38,601 nt of DNA, taken from IMG/VR virus record IMGVR_UViG_3300047586_000182, positions 1 through 38,601 of that record; one strand, given 5' to 3'. The notes below the pieces were generated by a model. The model was given only the letters and a program-made list of their open reading frames with translations. It did not search any database and was not told where the DNA came from. The first letter of the stretch is position 1. Every line of letters begins with the position of its first letter. This document shows positions 6,802 through 14,570 of this stretch, one piece after another. The DNA comes from a virus. Position numbers and translations under genes: made by a program.

Positions 6802-7386
6802 ATGGCAGAAAATGATATTCTCAATCCGGCTAAACCAGTCGCGCTAACTCCCAATCCCGCCGTCGTGGATGCTGGAGCAAATGAACCGACAGATGAACCG
6901 ATGGATCAGAAATCTTACACTCCTGAAGAGGTCGAGAAGAAGATCCAGAGGCGTCTAAAGAACATGACCAAAGAGAGAGACGCTCTCACCGGAAAACTCA
7001 CAGAATACGACGCGCTCAAGAAAGATGCGGGGGAATATCGGAAACTCAAGGAATCTCAAAAGTCTGAGGTCGAGCGCCTCGCTGGAGAGAAACTTGTAAT
7101 CGAAGCCCGGGCCCAGAAAGCCGAGGCCTATTTCAAGACCCTGCAGACCGATCTCCTTAGGCAGAAACTCGCCGCCAAATCTATCCTGCCCTCTGAGTGG
7201 TGGGAAGATGTGAAAGGCGACACAGAAGTCGAAGTTCAAGCCAGCATAACGGGCCTCGTCAAGAAGCTCAAGCTGGACAAACAGAGAGTAGGCGGCCCAA
7301 CACCACAAGGCGGAGCACCTGTTGTCAAGGCGAATGCAAATGTCAATGATGCTCTTTTCCGTTTTGTGGGTGCTGGTGGAAGATAA
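6802..7386 (+). CDS. Capsid scaffolding protein
   Basis: About 194 aa, lying directly before the major capsid gene. Residues 35-125 form a long charged coiled coil (KKIQRRLKNMTKERDALTGK and on), followed by a predicted helical turn and a C-terminal NDALFRFVGAGGR, which fits the capsid-binding ends of scaffold proteins in this position. It would fill the procapsid and leave or be degraded. ATG 6802 is preferred to the in-frame GTG at 6793, because that GTG forms part of the GTGAT Shine-Dalgarno site, 4 nt before the ATG. Confidence 0.78.
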   Translation: MAENDILNPAKPVALTPNPAVVDAGANEPTDEPMDQKSYTPEEVEKKIQRRLKNMTKERDALTGKLTEYDALKKDAGEYRKLKESQKSEVERLAGEKLVIEARAQKAEAYFKTLQTDLLRQKLAAKSILPSEWWEDVKGDTEVEVQASITGLVKKLKLDKQRVGGPTPQGGAPVVKANANVNDALFRFVGAGGR

Positions 7387-7406
7387 AACTACAAAAGGTG
7401 ATATAA

Positions 7407-8426
7407 ATTACTGATTATGACCAAGGCATAGGGCGCGGAGACACTCTATTTCTCCAGCCTGAACAGGTAAAGAAGGTCGTCGAAGCGGCCATGACTAAAT
7501 CCAGTTGCATGCCACTCATGCAGCAGATGCAACCAATCACAGCCAAGACTGCCAGTATCCCCGTCCTGGATATGTTCCCAACGGCATTCTTCGTGACCGG
7601 GGAACTGGGTGATGGTGTCGGCACGGCAGTCCAGAGAGGCCTGCGCAAGTCCTCTAAAGAGATGTGGCGAGGCGTAACCATGACGGCTGAAGAGCTGTCG
7701 GTAATCATCCCCATAAGTAAGTCCCTCATCTCGGATGCCGCTGCCCAGGGATTTGATCTCTTTGCGATGGTCCAGCCCCGGCTTGAAGAGGCTTTTGCCG
7801 CCAAGTTCGATGCTGCAGTGCTGCACGGACTCGGCAAGCCCACAACCTGGCCACTCGGCATAGTTGACCAGGCTATTGCAGCAGGTCACTCTGTTGCCCT
7901 GGGAACAGGTGCCGACATGTACGATGATATCTTTGGGGAATCCGGTCTCATGTCTCTTGTGGAGAATGATGACTTTGACATCAACGGAAATGTAGGCGCA
8001 CTCTCCATGAAATCCAAGCTCAGAGGCTTGAGAGCCACTACAGGCCAGCCGCTCGAAGGTGAGCCCATGTTCTGGTCCGAGTCTGGAGGACAAGACGATG
8101 AGAATCCCGGATTGCCCGCTCAGAGAAACTACATCCTGGATGGAACTCCGCTGAACTTCTCCAAGAACAAGGGACTCAACAAGGCCATTGCACTTCTGGT
8201 GTCCGGAGACTGGCAGCAGGCCGTCTGGTCCTACCGGCAGGAACTGGAGTACACTCTCTCCGATAGTGCCGTCATGAACGATGCGTCGGGCGTCATAACC
8301 ATGAACGCCTACCAGCAGAACGCCGTCTTCATGAAGGCTACCATGAGGCTTGCTTGGGCTCTGCCGAACCCAATCACCCTGGAGAATGACACCACCCAAT
8401 TCCCGTTCGCCGTCTTAACGGCCTGA
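7407..8426 (+). CDS. Major capsid protein, HK97 fold, probable ATT start
   Basis: 339 aa if begun at ATT 7407. The capsid core pattern is clear: MTKSSCMPLMQQMQPITAKT, then SSKEMWRGVTMTAEELSVII, PISKSLISDAAAQGFDLFAM and LEEAFAAKFDAAVLHG, as in HK97-type major capsid proteins. The first in-frame ATG is 7491, which would cut off TDYDQGIGRGDTLFLQPEQV, a stretch that looks coding and is echoed by a 35-aa peptide upstream. GGTGAT at 7397-7402 lies 4 nt before ATT, the same spacing as scaffold. No other ATG, GTG or TTG fits, and TAA at 7404 closes the frame just upstream. Confidence 0.88.
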   Translation: MTDYDQGIGRGDTLFLQPEQVKKVVEAAMTKSSCMPLMQQMQPITAKTASIPVLDMFPTAFFVTGELGDGVGTAVQRGLRKSSKEMWRGVTMTAEELSVIIPISKSLISDAAAQGFDLFAMVQPRLEEAFAAKFDAAVLHGLGKPTTWPLGIVDQAIAAGHSVALGTGADMYDDIFGESGLMSLVENDDFDINGNVGALSMKSKLRGLRATTGQPLEGEPMFWSESGGQDDENPGLPAQRNYILDGTPLNFSKNKGLNKAIALLVSGDWQQAVWSYRQELEYTLSDSAVMNDASGVITMNAYQQNAVFMKATMRLAWALPNPITLENDTTQFPFAVLTA

Positions 8427-8444
8427 AGTGCAGGAGGTAATAAC

Positions 8445-9359
8445 ATGGGACTATATCCATTAAGGGCTGGCGGCATTGCCGTCCAGACCGATGTTCCGGG
8501 GCAGGCAAACAGCCTCAAGGACATTGTAGAACAGCACTGGGCCGCTCCGGTGGCCACAGATGATAACAAAATCCTGGAAGTCGAGACTATTCCCGCACTA
8601 GGGAAGGTCTTCACCGCAAGTGACGGGCTGGGCGGTGTTGCCCAGACGCTCAAGGTCACAGTAGGCGGAGTTGCAGGTGACATCAAGGCCGTGAACATCG
8701 CTATTGCAGGCACCGACTCTCTTGATCAGCCTCTCAGCGAGAACTTCCTCCTGACGGTGAATACCGCAGGTGTCGTCCAGGGCGTGTCTCTGTTCAAGAC
8801 CGTCACTTCGATTACTTCCCCTGCCCAGGATGGGCCCGGCGTGACCATGAAGGTTGGAACTGCCACAGATGATGATGCCGTTCTGCCTGTCGAGACTATT
8901 CCGGCCGCCGGGCTGGTATATGCCATCGGAGCGATTGACGGCCAGCCGGACGTAAGTCGAGGACTGTTCATCACAGTTGCCGGCACAGCGGGAGATACCA
9001 CTGCAGGAAACATAGCGGTCGATGGCACGGACATCAAAGGCGAAGCTCTAAGCGAGAACTTCTTGACGACCCTGAATACAAACACTGTCATACAGGGTCT
9101 GAATGCCTTCAAGACCGTCCGTAGGATCGCGGTTCCGGCACAGGATGGTGGCGGAGTGACTGTGATGGTTGGTGTAAACGATCTGCTAGGCCTGAACACT
9201 AAGCTGTCCTTGGACACGGTCGCCTTCGCCTCCCTGGGTGGCACCAAAGAAGGCACTGCACCAGCCGTAACCACAAGCGCAACTATCCTGGCATTGAATA
9301 CGGTTGACCTGTTCAGTGCTCTGAATGGCACCGCCGTGAAGATAGGCTATATCATCTGA
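8445..9359 (+). CDS. Head protein with two tandem related domains (possible decoration protein)
   Basis: 304 aa, with AGGAGGT before the ATG. Residues about 45-145 and 148-245 are an internal duplication: each has a VETIPA start, a beta-rich VTVGG/VTVAG part, SENFLLTVNT versus SENFLTTLNT, LFKTVTSI versus AFKTVRRI, and PAQDGPGVTMKVG versus PAQDGGGVTVMVG. The beta-sandwich-like pattern, and position right after the capsid gene, suggest a capsid decoration or stabilising protein. The C-terminus ends in LFSALNGTAVKIGYII. Function is inferred from place and repeats only. Confidence 0.65.
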   Translation: MGLYPLRAGGIAVQTDVPGQANSLKDIVEQHWAAPVATDDNKILEVETIPALGKVFTASDGLGGVAQTLKVTVGGVAGDIKAVNIAIAGTDSLDQPLSENFLLTVNTAGVVQGVSLFKTVTSITSPAQDGPGVTMKVGTATDDDAVLPVETIPAAGLVYAIGAIDGQPDVSRGLFITVAGTAGDTTAGNIAVDGTDIKGEALSENFLTTLNTNTVIQGLNAFKTVRRIAVPAQDGGGVTVMVGVNDLLGLNTKLSLDTVAFASLGGTKEGTAPAVTTSATILALNTVDLFSALNGTAVKIGYII

Positions 9360-9371
9360 ACCTGAGGTTGT

Positions 9372-9656
9372 ATGAAGGTCAAGATGCTCAAACCGACCGC
9401 CTACGAAGGCACTCCCCGAAAAATCGGGGAGGTCTTCGAGGTGGAAGATGAAGGGACAGCCAGACGGTGGATAGATCGAAAGATCGCCGAGGAAGTGCCG
9501 GGCCAAAGGGCAGTGCCTGATGAGATAATCCGTGATGGTCCCGCGAGAACCATGGAACTGAATGACAAGTCCGAAGTTGCTCCGACCGATGTTTCAGAGA
9601 CTTTCGATTCACAACCACCCAAAGCCACTACAAAGAAAGAAAAGAAATCTTGGTAA
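9372..9656 (+). CDS. Small head-associated protein, 94 aa
   Basis: The first 40 residues (VKMLKPTAYEGTPRKIGEVF, then EDEGTARRWIDRKIAE) are like short phage proteins with a KIGEVFEVDEETARRWI motif, often encoded between capsid and connector genes. The rest is acidic, then ends in a lysine-rich tail (TTKKEKKSW), probably disordered. GAGG lies upstream of the ATG. Function unknown. Confidence 0.65.
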   Translation: MKVKMLKPTAYEGTPRKIGEVFEVEDEGTARRWIDRKIAEEVPGQRAVPDEIIRDGPARTMELNDKSEVAPTDVSETFDSQPPKATTKKEKKSW

Positions 9657-9668
9657 TCTGGTGTTGAT

Positions 9669-10178
9669 ATGGTCGATCTAGCTCCTTATGTATCGGTTGC
9701 GAACGCCGAAACATGGTTGACTGCCCACATAACGAACTTGGCAGCGTGGACAGCCGCCACAGCGGGCCAAAAAGCAGCGGCTCTGATGGAAGCTAGCGAC
9801 CATATAGATGCCCTGCCACTGAAGGGCCTGCGGTATTTCCCTATAGTCACTCAGACCCGGGAGTTTCCCCGGTTCGACCCGAGTCTGTATAGAGCCAACA
9901 CAGACGCGCTCTACTTGTCGGCTTACGATCCTTCGGTCGTGCCCCGAGAAGTCCTGGATGCAGTCTGCTATGAGGCTCTGGCAATATTAGACCGCCTGGG
10001 AGATGCAGATCTGCCCTTGCGAGACAAGCTCCAAGATACCGGCGTGGCTTCCGTAGGCTTCGGGGGACGATCAGAGTCATACCTGCCAGGAGCAAACAAT
10101 CTTTATCATGGTCTGCTCTCCAAGAGGGCTTATAATCTGCTCAAATACTGGATAGCGATGAGCATGGAGTCTATCTAA
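9669..10178 (+). CDS. Head-tail connector (adaptor-type) protein
   Basis: 169 aa. Starts with YVSVANAETWLTAHITNLAA, an N-terminal pattern common in phage adaptor proteins of the gp15/gp6 connector type, followed by ALMEASDHIDALPLKGLRY and VPREVLDAVCYEALAILDRL. Such proteins bind the portal and form the first neck ring. The end overlaps the next gene (TAATGAG). Place after capsid genes supports the call, the exact family does not follow from sequence alone. Confidence 0.65.
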   Translation: MVDLAPYVSVANAETWLTAHITNLAAWTAATAGQKAAALMEASDHIDALPLKGLRYFPIVTQTREFPRFDPSLYRANTDALYLSAYDPSVVPREVLDAVCYEALAILDRLGDADLPLRDKLQDTGVASVGFGGRSESYLPGANNLYHGLLSKRAYNLLKYWIAMSMESI

Positions 10179-10726
10179 TGAGTGGATTCCTCACAGCAGG
10201 CGCTCTATTGCTGACCTACAAACCTGCTGAACTCTATAATGATCTGAGTGCTTCGTCTCTAGTACTCCCAGGGACATTACCATCGGTTCCCTTCAGATGT
10301 GCGATCATCCTATCTGCCTTGGAGGGGCACGCCGATGTATTTGGTGATGTCTACGTCAATGCCGAAAAGATCAGTTTCAGTATAGCGGGTCGAAAGACGA
10401 GTACCGTTCTGATGACATCGCTTCCTGCCATTACCACAGCCAATCTTGATTGTCAGATTCAGATCATAGCTCTCAATTCTGGGGGGGTGGAGCTCCAGCA
10501 AGAGACCAGGACACCAATATCTTGTGACTGGTCGGATGCCACATCTTGGTATCAGTCTGTTGGGGTCTGGGTTAGAGCCGATTCTAGCTGTGAGACGGAC
10601 AAGTTGGATATCGTGATCGACGACAAAGTTCTGTACAATGGCAGAACTTACACAGTCAAAAATGTTAAAGTGAAGGGGAAAACATTGGGCGGAAAAGTTC
10701 TAACGAAAGTATTACAATTTGCCTGA
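10178..10726 (+). CDS. Hypothetical neck or head-completion protein, 182 aa
   Basis: Overlaps the connector stop by one base. Mostly beta: repeated hydrophobic-polar alternation and an end KLDIVIDDKVLYNGRTYTVK followed by KTLGGKVLTKVLQF, which recalls the beta-barrel of head-closure proteins of the SPP1 gp16 type. Four cysteines are scattered. Family not recognised with certainty. A T-run/AATAATAAT element follows directly and separates it from the DGR. Confidence 0.55.
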   Translation: MSGFLTAGALLLTYKPAELYNDLSASSLVLPGTLPSVPFRCAIILSALEGHADVFGDVYVNAEKISFSIAGRKTSTVLMTSLPAITTANLDCQIQIIALNSGGVELQQETRTPISCDWSDATSWYQSVGVWVRADSSCETDKLDIVIDDKVLYNGRTYTVKNVKVKGKTLGGKVLTKVLQFA

Positions 10727-10728
10727 AT

Positions 10729-10747
10729 CCTTTTTTGAAATAATAAT
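10729..10747 (+). terminator. T-run/AATAATAAT element before the DGR
   Basis: CCTTTTTTGAAATAATAAT directly follows the head block and precedes the DGR target gene. It matches elements at 1551, 6709, 14527 and 20931. Probably ends head transcripts or marks an RNA-processing site. Confidence 0.4.
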
Positions 10748-10777
10748 CTGAATACATCGTCGCTTGGTGGTTGAAGT

Positions 10778-12349
10778 ATGACACTAGATGCAATCTTAAG
10801 TAGATATTTGAAGGCCCGGGATTCGGATTTCGGGGGCAAGAAGATCATAAATCTTGGCGCGCCTACTGAATCGGGCGATGCGGTCCGCTGGGATGAATTA
10901 CAAGTTGGCCTCAATTACATCATCGGCGTCGAGTGGGACACGTCGTGCAGCTCTCCGGCTCTTACTCAGATCGATGCCTATGGCACGGCCATTACCCAGA
11001 AGTCACACGCCTGGTTCGATGCACATCCCATATGGGGGAACATGCGACGCTGCCTGCTATCGGTTGCCGGAGTTCCAACATTTGGCCAAGATGCCCGGGG
11101 AATCAACCTCAATTTCGATGGTTCTATGGGCCAGGCGATGGTCAGGATACCGAAGTGCTACATCAAGAGTGAAAAGGTCGGAACCAAGATCCGTTGGTGG
11201 ATCTCCCCGGTGGCCTTCACAGGCTTTGAGGTTCACCCGGCCTTTCTCCAAAGGGGCGGCACAGAAAGGGCACAGCTCTACCTGGGCGCTTATACTGCCT
11301 GCCTGGGTATCACCCCCGGGACGGGCGTGAAGTACCTGCTCTCTAAGACCGGAGAACAGCCGTTCACTGGAGAATGTATTGTTGAACTGCCCTTTGGCAC
11401 AGGCAGTAGCGCGCCTGTAGTCGGAGAGACGCTGACCGGGGCGAGCTCTGGTAAGACTGGCATAGTGATAGGTCATTATGTTTCATCAGGCTCATTCGGG
11501 AGCAGCAACGCGGTCGGAAAGGTCTACCTGAAGCAACCTGGCGTCGCTACTAATCTGTTCACCAACCCCGAAAATATGCAGAGGACCGGCCCGACAACTA
11601 TCATGGCCACGACCGCCACCGGGGCAGTATTGTCTCTCACCAGGCAGCTCGCTGAGACCTATGGAAATAATATTGGATCTTCTCGGTGGGGCTGTGAAAA
11701 CATCTGGTCGCTTGATCTCGTCACCATGCTCTATCTGGTCGAATATTGCAACTGGAACTCGCAAAGTATTTCGGCAGGCATCGGGCAGGGGATAGTCAAT
11801 AAAGCAGGTGGATCGGGATTCGCAGGAGAGAACAACGGTGCCTTTTCTGCAAATAGTAACATTGCCGTTAACGGGACAGGTACAGGAACAGGAACAGATG
11901 GTCTAACGCCGGTTGTTTTCAGAGGCATCGAGAATCCCTGGGGAAACGTCTGGCAGTTCGTCATCGGTCTGGATGCTCTGGATGCTGCTTATCGTATCCT
12001 GAATCGAAACGGAACCGGAGTCCCGGCTTGCCCTCTGACGGCTGGAAACTACGAAAGTTCGGTAGCTGCTCCGATTGCTTATAATGTCTCCACCATGCCA
12101 GACGGATACGCAGAAGATCTGCTGTACGAAGATCTTACTAAGTATCTTCGCTTACCGGATTTAGCAGGTGGTTCATCTGCGACATATATATGCGATTATA
12201 TCTATTGGCATAGATCGGGGCAAGTGAATGTTTGGATCGTCGGTGGCTATTGGGTTAATGGCGCGTCTGCGGGGGTCGGTTGTCGCGATGCGAGTCGCGG
12301 TTCGTCGTTTTCGTATCCTGCGTTTTCCGCTCGGCCCGAGTTCGTGTGA
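10778..12349 (+). CDS. DGR target protein, tail-tip/receptor-binding type with C-type-lectin fold
   Basis: 523 aa. The N-terminus (TLDAILSRYLKARDSDFGGK, KIINLGAPTESGDAV) resembles a fibre attachment segment. From about residue 75 it has the formylglycine-generating-enzyme/C-type-lectin pattern: WFDAHPIWGNMRRC, IPKCYIKSEKVG, IWSLDLVTMLYLVEYCNWNS, ENPWGNVWQFVIGLDAL, and the end region GGYWVNGASAGVGCRDASRG. The last 38 codons are the variable repeat (12230-12340), which places changing residues on the ligand-binding face as in BPP-1 Mtd. Its place before tail genes and its retroelement suggest a host-binding protein. The gene lies away from the other fibre genes. Confidence 0.9.
   Translation: MTLDAILSRYLKARDSDFGGKKIINLGAPTESGDAVRWDELQVGLNYIIGVEWDTSCSSPALTQIDAYGTAITQKSHAWFDAHPIWGNMRRCLLSVAGVPTFGQDARGINLNFDGSMGQAMVRIPKCYIKSEKVGTKIRWWISPVAFTGFEVHPAFLQRGGTERAQLYLGAYTACLGITPGTGVKYLLSKTGEQPFTGECIVELPFGTGSSAPVVGETLTGASSGKTGIVIGHYVSSGSFGSSNAVGKVYLKQPGVATNLFTNPENMQRTGPTTIMATTATGAVLSLTRQLAETYGNNIGSSRWGCENIWSLDLVTMLYLVEYCNWNSQSISAGIGQGIVNKAGGSGFAGENNGAFSANSNIAVNGTGTGTGTDGLTPVVFRGIENPWGNVWQFVIGLDALDAAYRILNRNGTGVPACPLTAGNYESSVAAPIAYNVSTMPDGYAEDLLYEDLTKYLRLPDLAGGSSATYICDYIYWHRSGQVNVWIVGGYWVNGASAGVGCRDASRGSSFSYPAFSARPEFV
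12230..12340 (+). other. DGR variable repeat (VR)
   Basis: 111 bp at the 3' end of the target gene aligning without gaps to the template at 12711-12821. All 24 differences lie at template adenines; 8 of 32 template adenines are unchanged, and no G, C or T of the template differs. Identity ends with GCCCGAG; beyond it two non-adenine differences occur, consistent with the IMH (VR) versus IMH* (TR) border. The repeat ends 9 bp before the last base of the stop codon. Confidence 0.96.
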
Positions 12350-12372
12350 ATGCGTAGCACGGAAGACGAAAG

Positions 12373-12681
12373 ATGGAATACCAAAGGTTTTCTGAGTTTG
12401 CGAAAGAGGATAAGCATCTCGAAGGCCCGAAGAGGAGGATTGACGAGGCTTTAAACCTCGAACTCCTCATCACGGGCTACAAAATAGGTAAAAGCCGGTA
12501 CAAGAATAGAAATAGCAACGAAGATATGGATTATCTATCTTTGCAAATAGAAATCAACGGCGAAAAGTTTGTAATCTTTACCGGCTCATGCGTGTTGGCG
12601 GAGCAAGTAGAAAAATACAAAGACAAAATACCATTCTTGGCTAAGATTGTCAAGATAGATAGATATTATTCATTGTCCTAA
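12373..12681 (+). CDS. DGR-embedded accessory protein, 102 aa
   Basis: Encoded between variable and template repeats, where other DGRs carry an accessory gene such as avd. It is not the usual four-helix Avd: the middle (LELLITGYKIGKSRYKNRNS, DYLSLQIEINGEKFVIFTGS) is beta-rich, followed by a helix (LAEQVEKYKDK) and FLAKIVKIDRYYSL, which looks like an OB-like barrel that could bind nucleic acid. Weak Shine-Dalgarno site (GAAG). A role in template or target handling is a guess from position. Confidence 0.65.
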   Translation: MEYQRFSEFAKEDKHLEGPKRRIDEALNLELLITGYKIGKSRYKNRNSNEDMDYLSLQIEINGEKFVIFTGSCVLAEQVEKYKDKIPFLAKIVKIDRYYSLS

Positions 12682-12710
12682 ATCGTTGGATTGGTTAGGT
12701 CACGAAAGTT

Positions 12711-12821
12711 GTTTGGATCGTCAGTAGCAATTGGGATAATAGCACGAATGCAGGGGTCAGTTATCGCAATGCGAATAACGATTCGTCGAATTCGAATCAT
12801 ACGATTTCCACTCAGCCCGAG
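12711..12821 (+). other. DGR template repeat (TR)
   Basis: Non-coding 111-bp copy of the variable repeat, on the same strand and upstream of the reverse transcriptase gene. Read in the VR frame it is rich in AAY and AGY codons (N, S, D, T), the usual design that gives wide diversity and few stop codons when adenines are changed. It holds 32 adenines. The region 3' of it (12822-12942) would be part of the template RNA. Confidence 0.95.
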
Positions 12822-12884
12822 CTCGGGAGAGCTAAGTCTCGAACAGTGACTTAACCAGAACCGCAAGGTCGAACACATTACGAA

Positions 12885-12929
12885 CTGAGGTACGGTGTTA
12901 GTACCGAAAGGGAAAGCTCGGCACCTCAG
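12885..12929 (+). ncRNA. Hairpin in the TR-RT spacer RNA
   Basis: CTGAGGT (12885-12891) pairs perfectly with ACCTCAG (12923-12929). An alternative inner stem GGTAC/GTACC (12890-12905) competes with it. In the BPP-1 DGR the spacer between template and reverse transcriptase is needed for cDNA priming, so this structure may do the same here or regulate translation of the enzyme. Confidence 0.45.
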
Positions 12930-12942
12930 CGAGACTATTTTC

Positions 12943-13989
12943 ATGAAGCGACACGGGAACCTTTACGGCCAGATATGTGATATGGAGAACCTCAAGCTAG
13001 CACATGTCAATGCTCGAAAAGGCAAGCTCCATTACAGCGAAGTTCAAAAGGTCAATCAGAACCCTGAGAAGTATCTGGGCGACCTGCAAAGAATGCTTCT
13101 CAATAAGACCTACAAGACCGCGCCCTATAAGCTCATGGAAGTTTACGAGCCGAAGAAGCGCACTATCTACAAGTTGCCATATTACCCTGATCGAATAGCC
13201 CATCATGCGATCATGAGTGTGCTACAGCCTATATGGGACAGGACATTCATAGACGATGTTTACTCTGCCATCCCAGGGCGAGGGCTTCACGCCGGCCTGA
13301 TAAGGTTAAGACAGTTCATGAGAGACGAGCCAGGTACTCAATATTGCCTTAAGTTTGATATCAGCAAGTTCTATCCCTCCGTGGACCACGAAATACTTCT
13401 TGAACTCATTCGGCACAAGATCAAGTGCAAGGATACTCTATGGCTGCTTGAAGAGATCATTCGAAGCCCGGGCGGAAACAAGAACATCCCGATAGGCAAT
13501 TACCTTTCTCAGTATTTCGCTCAGATCTATTTGGATCCTCTAGATCGATGGATCAAAGAAGAAAACCACATGCACTATTACATCCGATATGGTGACGACG
13601 GCGTTGTCCTTCATAGTAATCGGCAATTCTTGAAGGATTTGCTAACCGGGATCGCAGGCTTCATGAAAGAACACCTCGATTTGACCATCAATCCCAAGAG
13701 CCGCGTGTTCCCAGTCGATTCGGTCGGGATAGATTTCCTGGGATATCGGACATTCCGAGACTATTCACTTCTGAGGGCAAGTGCGGCAAAGAGATTCAAG
13801 AAAAAGATTCACTTCATAGAAGAAAATCATGCTTCAATGGAACCTCAGACGATTGTAAGCACGATCATGTCCTATCTCGGATGGATCGGGTTCTGCAACG
13901 GTTACAATCTTCAGAGAAAATACGTCACTGAAAATGAGAATATACAATTGATCCTGAATCGTGCGTCGGAGACACTACATGCGAGATAG
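12943..13989 (+). CDS. DGR reverse transcriptase
   Basis: 348 aa, group II-intron-like reverse transcriptase that copies the template RNA with errors at adenines. Motifs: KLPYYPDRIAHHAIMSVLQP (motif 1-2 region), CLKFDISKFYPSVDH (motif A with the first Asp), the DGR signature IPIGNYLSQYFAQIYL (GxxxSQ instead of QG of other RTs), RYGDDGVVL (YGDD catalytic motif C), then VGIDFLGYR. ATG 12943 (MKRHGNLYGQICDMENL) matches usual family starts; an upstream in-frame GTG at 12895 lies inside the spacer hairpin. No maturase or endonuclease domain. Confidence 0.96.
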   Translation: MKRHGNLYGQICDMENLKLAHVNARKGKLHYSEVQKVNQNPEKYLGDLQRMLLNKTYKTAPYKLMEVYEPKKRTIYKLPYYPDRIAHHAIMSVLQPIWDRTFIDDVYSAIPGRGLHAGLIRLRQFMRDEPGTQYCLKFDISKFYPSVDHEILLELIRHKIKCKDTLWLLEEIIRSPGGNKNIPIGNYLSQYFAQIYLDPLDRWIKEENHMHYYIRYGDDGVVLHSNRQFLKDLLTGIAGFMKEHLDLTINPKSRVFPVDSVGIDFLGYRTFRDYSLLRASAAKRFKKKIHFIEENHASMEPQTIVSTIMSYLGWIGFCNGYNLQRKYVTENENIQLILNRASETLHAR

Positions 13990-14284
13990 ATCAAATATTC
14001 AGAAGACCTGGTATGAATTGGGTCGGATCAAAAAGAGCGTCGGAGGCTGGGCCATCAAAGACCTCCTCATTCGCTGGAATGAAATACAAGAGACCAAGCA
14101 GACCGACATGGGCGAACAGATAGAATTCATATACGATGCATATCGGTTCGATTACCCATTGCCTGCTGAAGTGCAGCTCGGGCAAGAGGCGGTAGAGTAC
14201 TACCTAAAGCAGGCGAAAACTGCTATCATCCAGCAAGCACAAGATTTGGTGGCACAGGAGGCGGGTTTTCTTGACACTAACTGA
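13979..14284 (+). CDS. Hypothetical helical protein, 101 aa
   Basis: Overlaps the reverse transcriptase stop by 11 nt; GGAG in the enzyme's last codons serves as ribosome-binding site for ATG 13979. Contains WYELGRIKKSVGGWAIKDLL and a C-terminal helix rich in Gln/Ala (QAKTAIIQQAQDLVAQEAGF). Close coupling to the DGR could mean it helps that system, or it is simply the next gene in the block. No family recognised. Confidence 0.6.
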   Translation: MRDRSNIQKTWYELGRIKKSVGGWAIKDLLIRWNEIQETKQTDMGEQIEFIYDAYRFDYPLPAEVQLGQEAVEYYLKQAKTAIIQQAQDLVAQEAGFLDTN

Positions 14285-14516
14285 TGCGCAGAAGAAGCGC
14301 ATAGAGGACTTGGCGCTAGGAGAAGCTATCACATCGCAGGTATCAGTGCACGATCAAGTAGCTGCCCTGAGAAAGCAGGTAGTGGCGCTATCGACATCCG
14401 GCAAGGTCGCACTTGTGGATGAGATGACCGCCCTGGAGGCCACGGTATCTGATGAGAAGGCCAAACGAGTGCCCAAGGTTGCCGTTCCTGGTAAGAAAGT
14501 GGCAGCCAACAAGTAA
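14271..14516 (+). CDS. Small helical protein, 81 aa, TTG start
   Basis: AGGAGG at 14256-14261 points to TTG 14271, overlapping the previous gene by 14 nt. The peptide starts LTDAQKKRIEDLALGEAITS, then a coiled-coil-like stretch and a basic tail (VPKVAVPGKKVAANK). The N-terminal half is typical of short phage helical proteins. Function unknown. Confidence 0.6.
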   Translation: MTLTDAQKKRIEDLALGEAITSQVSVHDQVAALRKQVVALSTSGKVALVDEMTALEATVSDEKAKRVPKVAVPGKKVAANK

Positions 14517-14526
14517 ATTCCTATTA

Positions 14527-14546
14527 TTTTTTCTTGATAATAATTT
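14527..14546 (+). terminator. T-run/TAATAA element before the membrane cassette
   Basis: TTTTTTCTTGATAATAATTT directly after the 81-aa gene. Another copy of the block-boundary element (see 10729 and 20931). A GAGGTGAT ribosome-binding site follows 10 nt later. Confidence 0.4.
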
Positions 14547-14570
14547 CAATTTTCTGAGGTGATCTTAGTT

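Noticed and set aside
7446-8399. 317-codon open frame antisense to the major capsid gene
   Set aside because: Codon bias of the capsid gene removes stops on the other strand; no ribosome-binding site, no recognisable domain.
12678-12944. Antisense open frame over the DGR template repeat
   Set aside because: Covers non-coding template and spacer, has no start signal and looks random.
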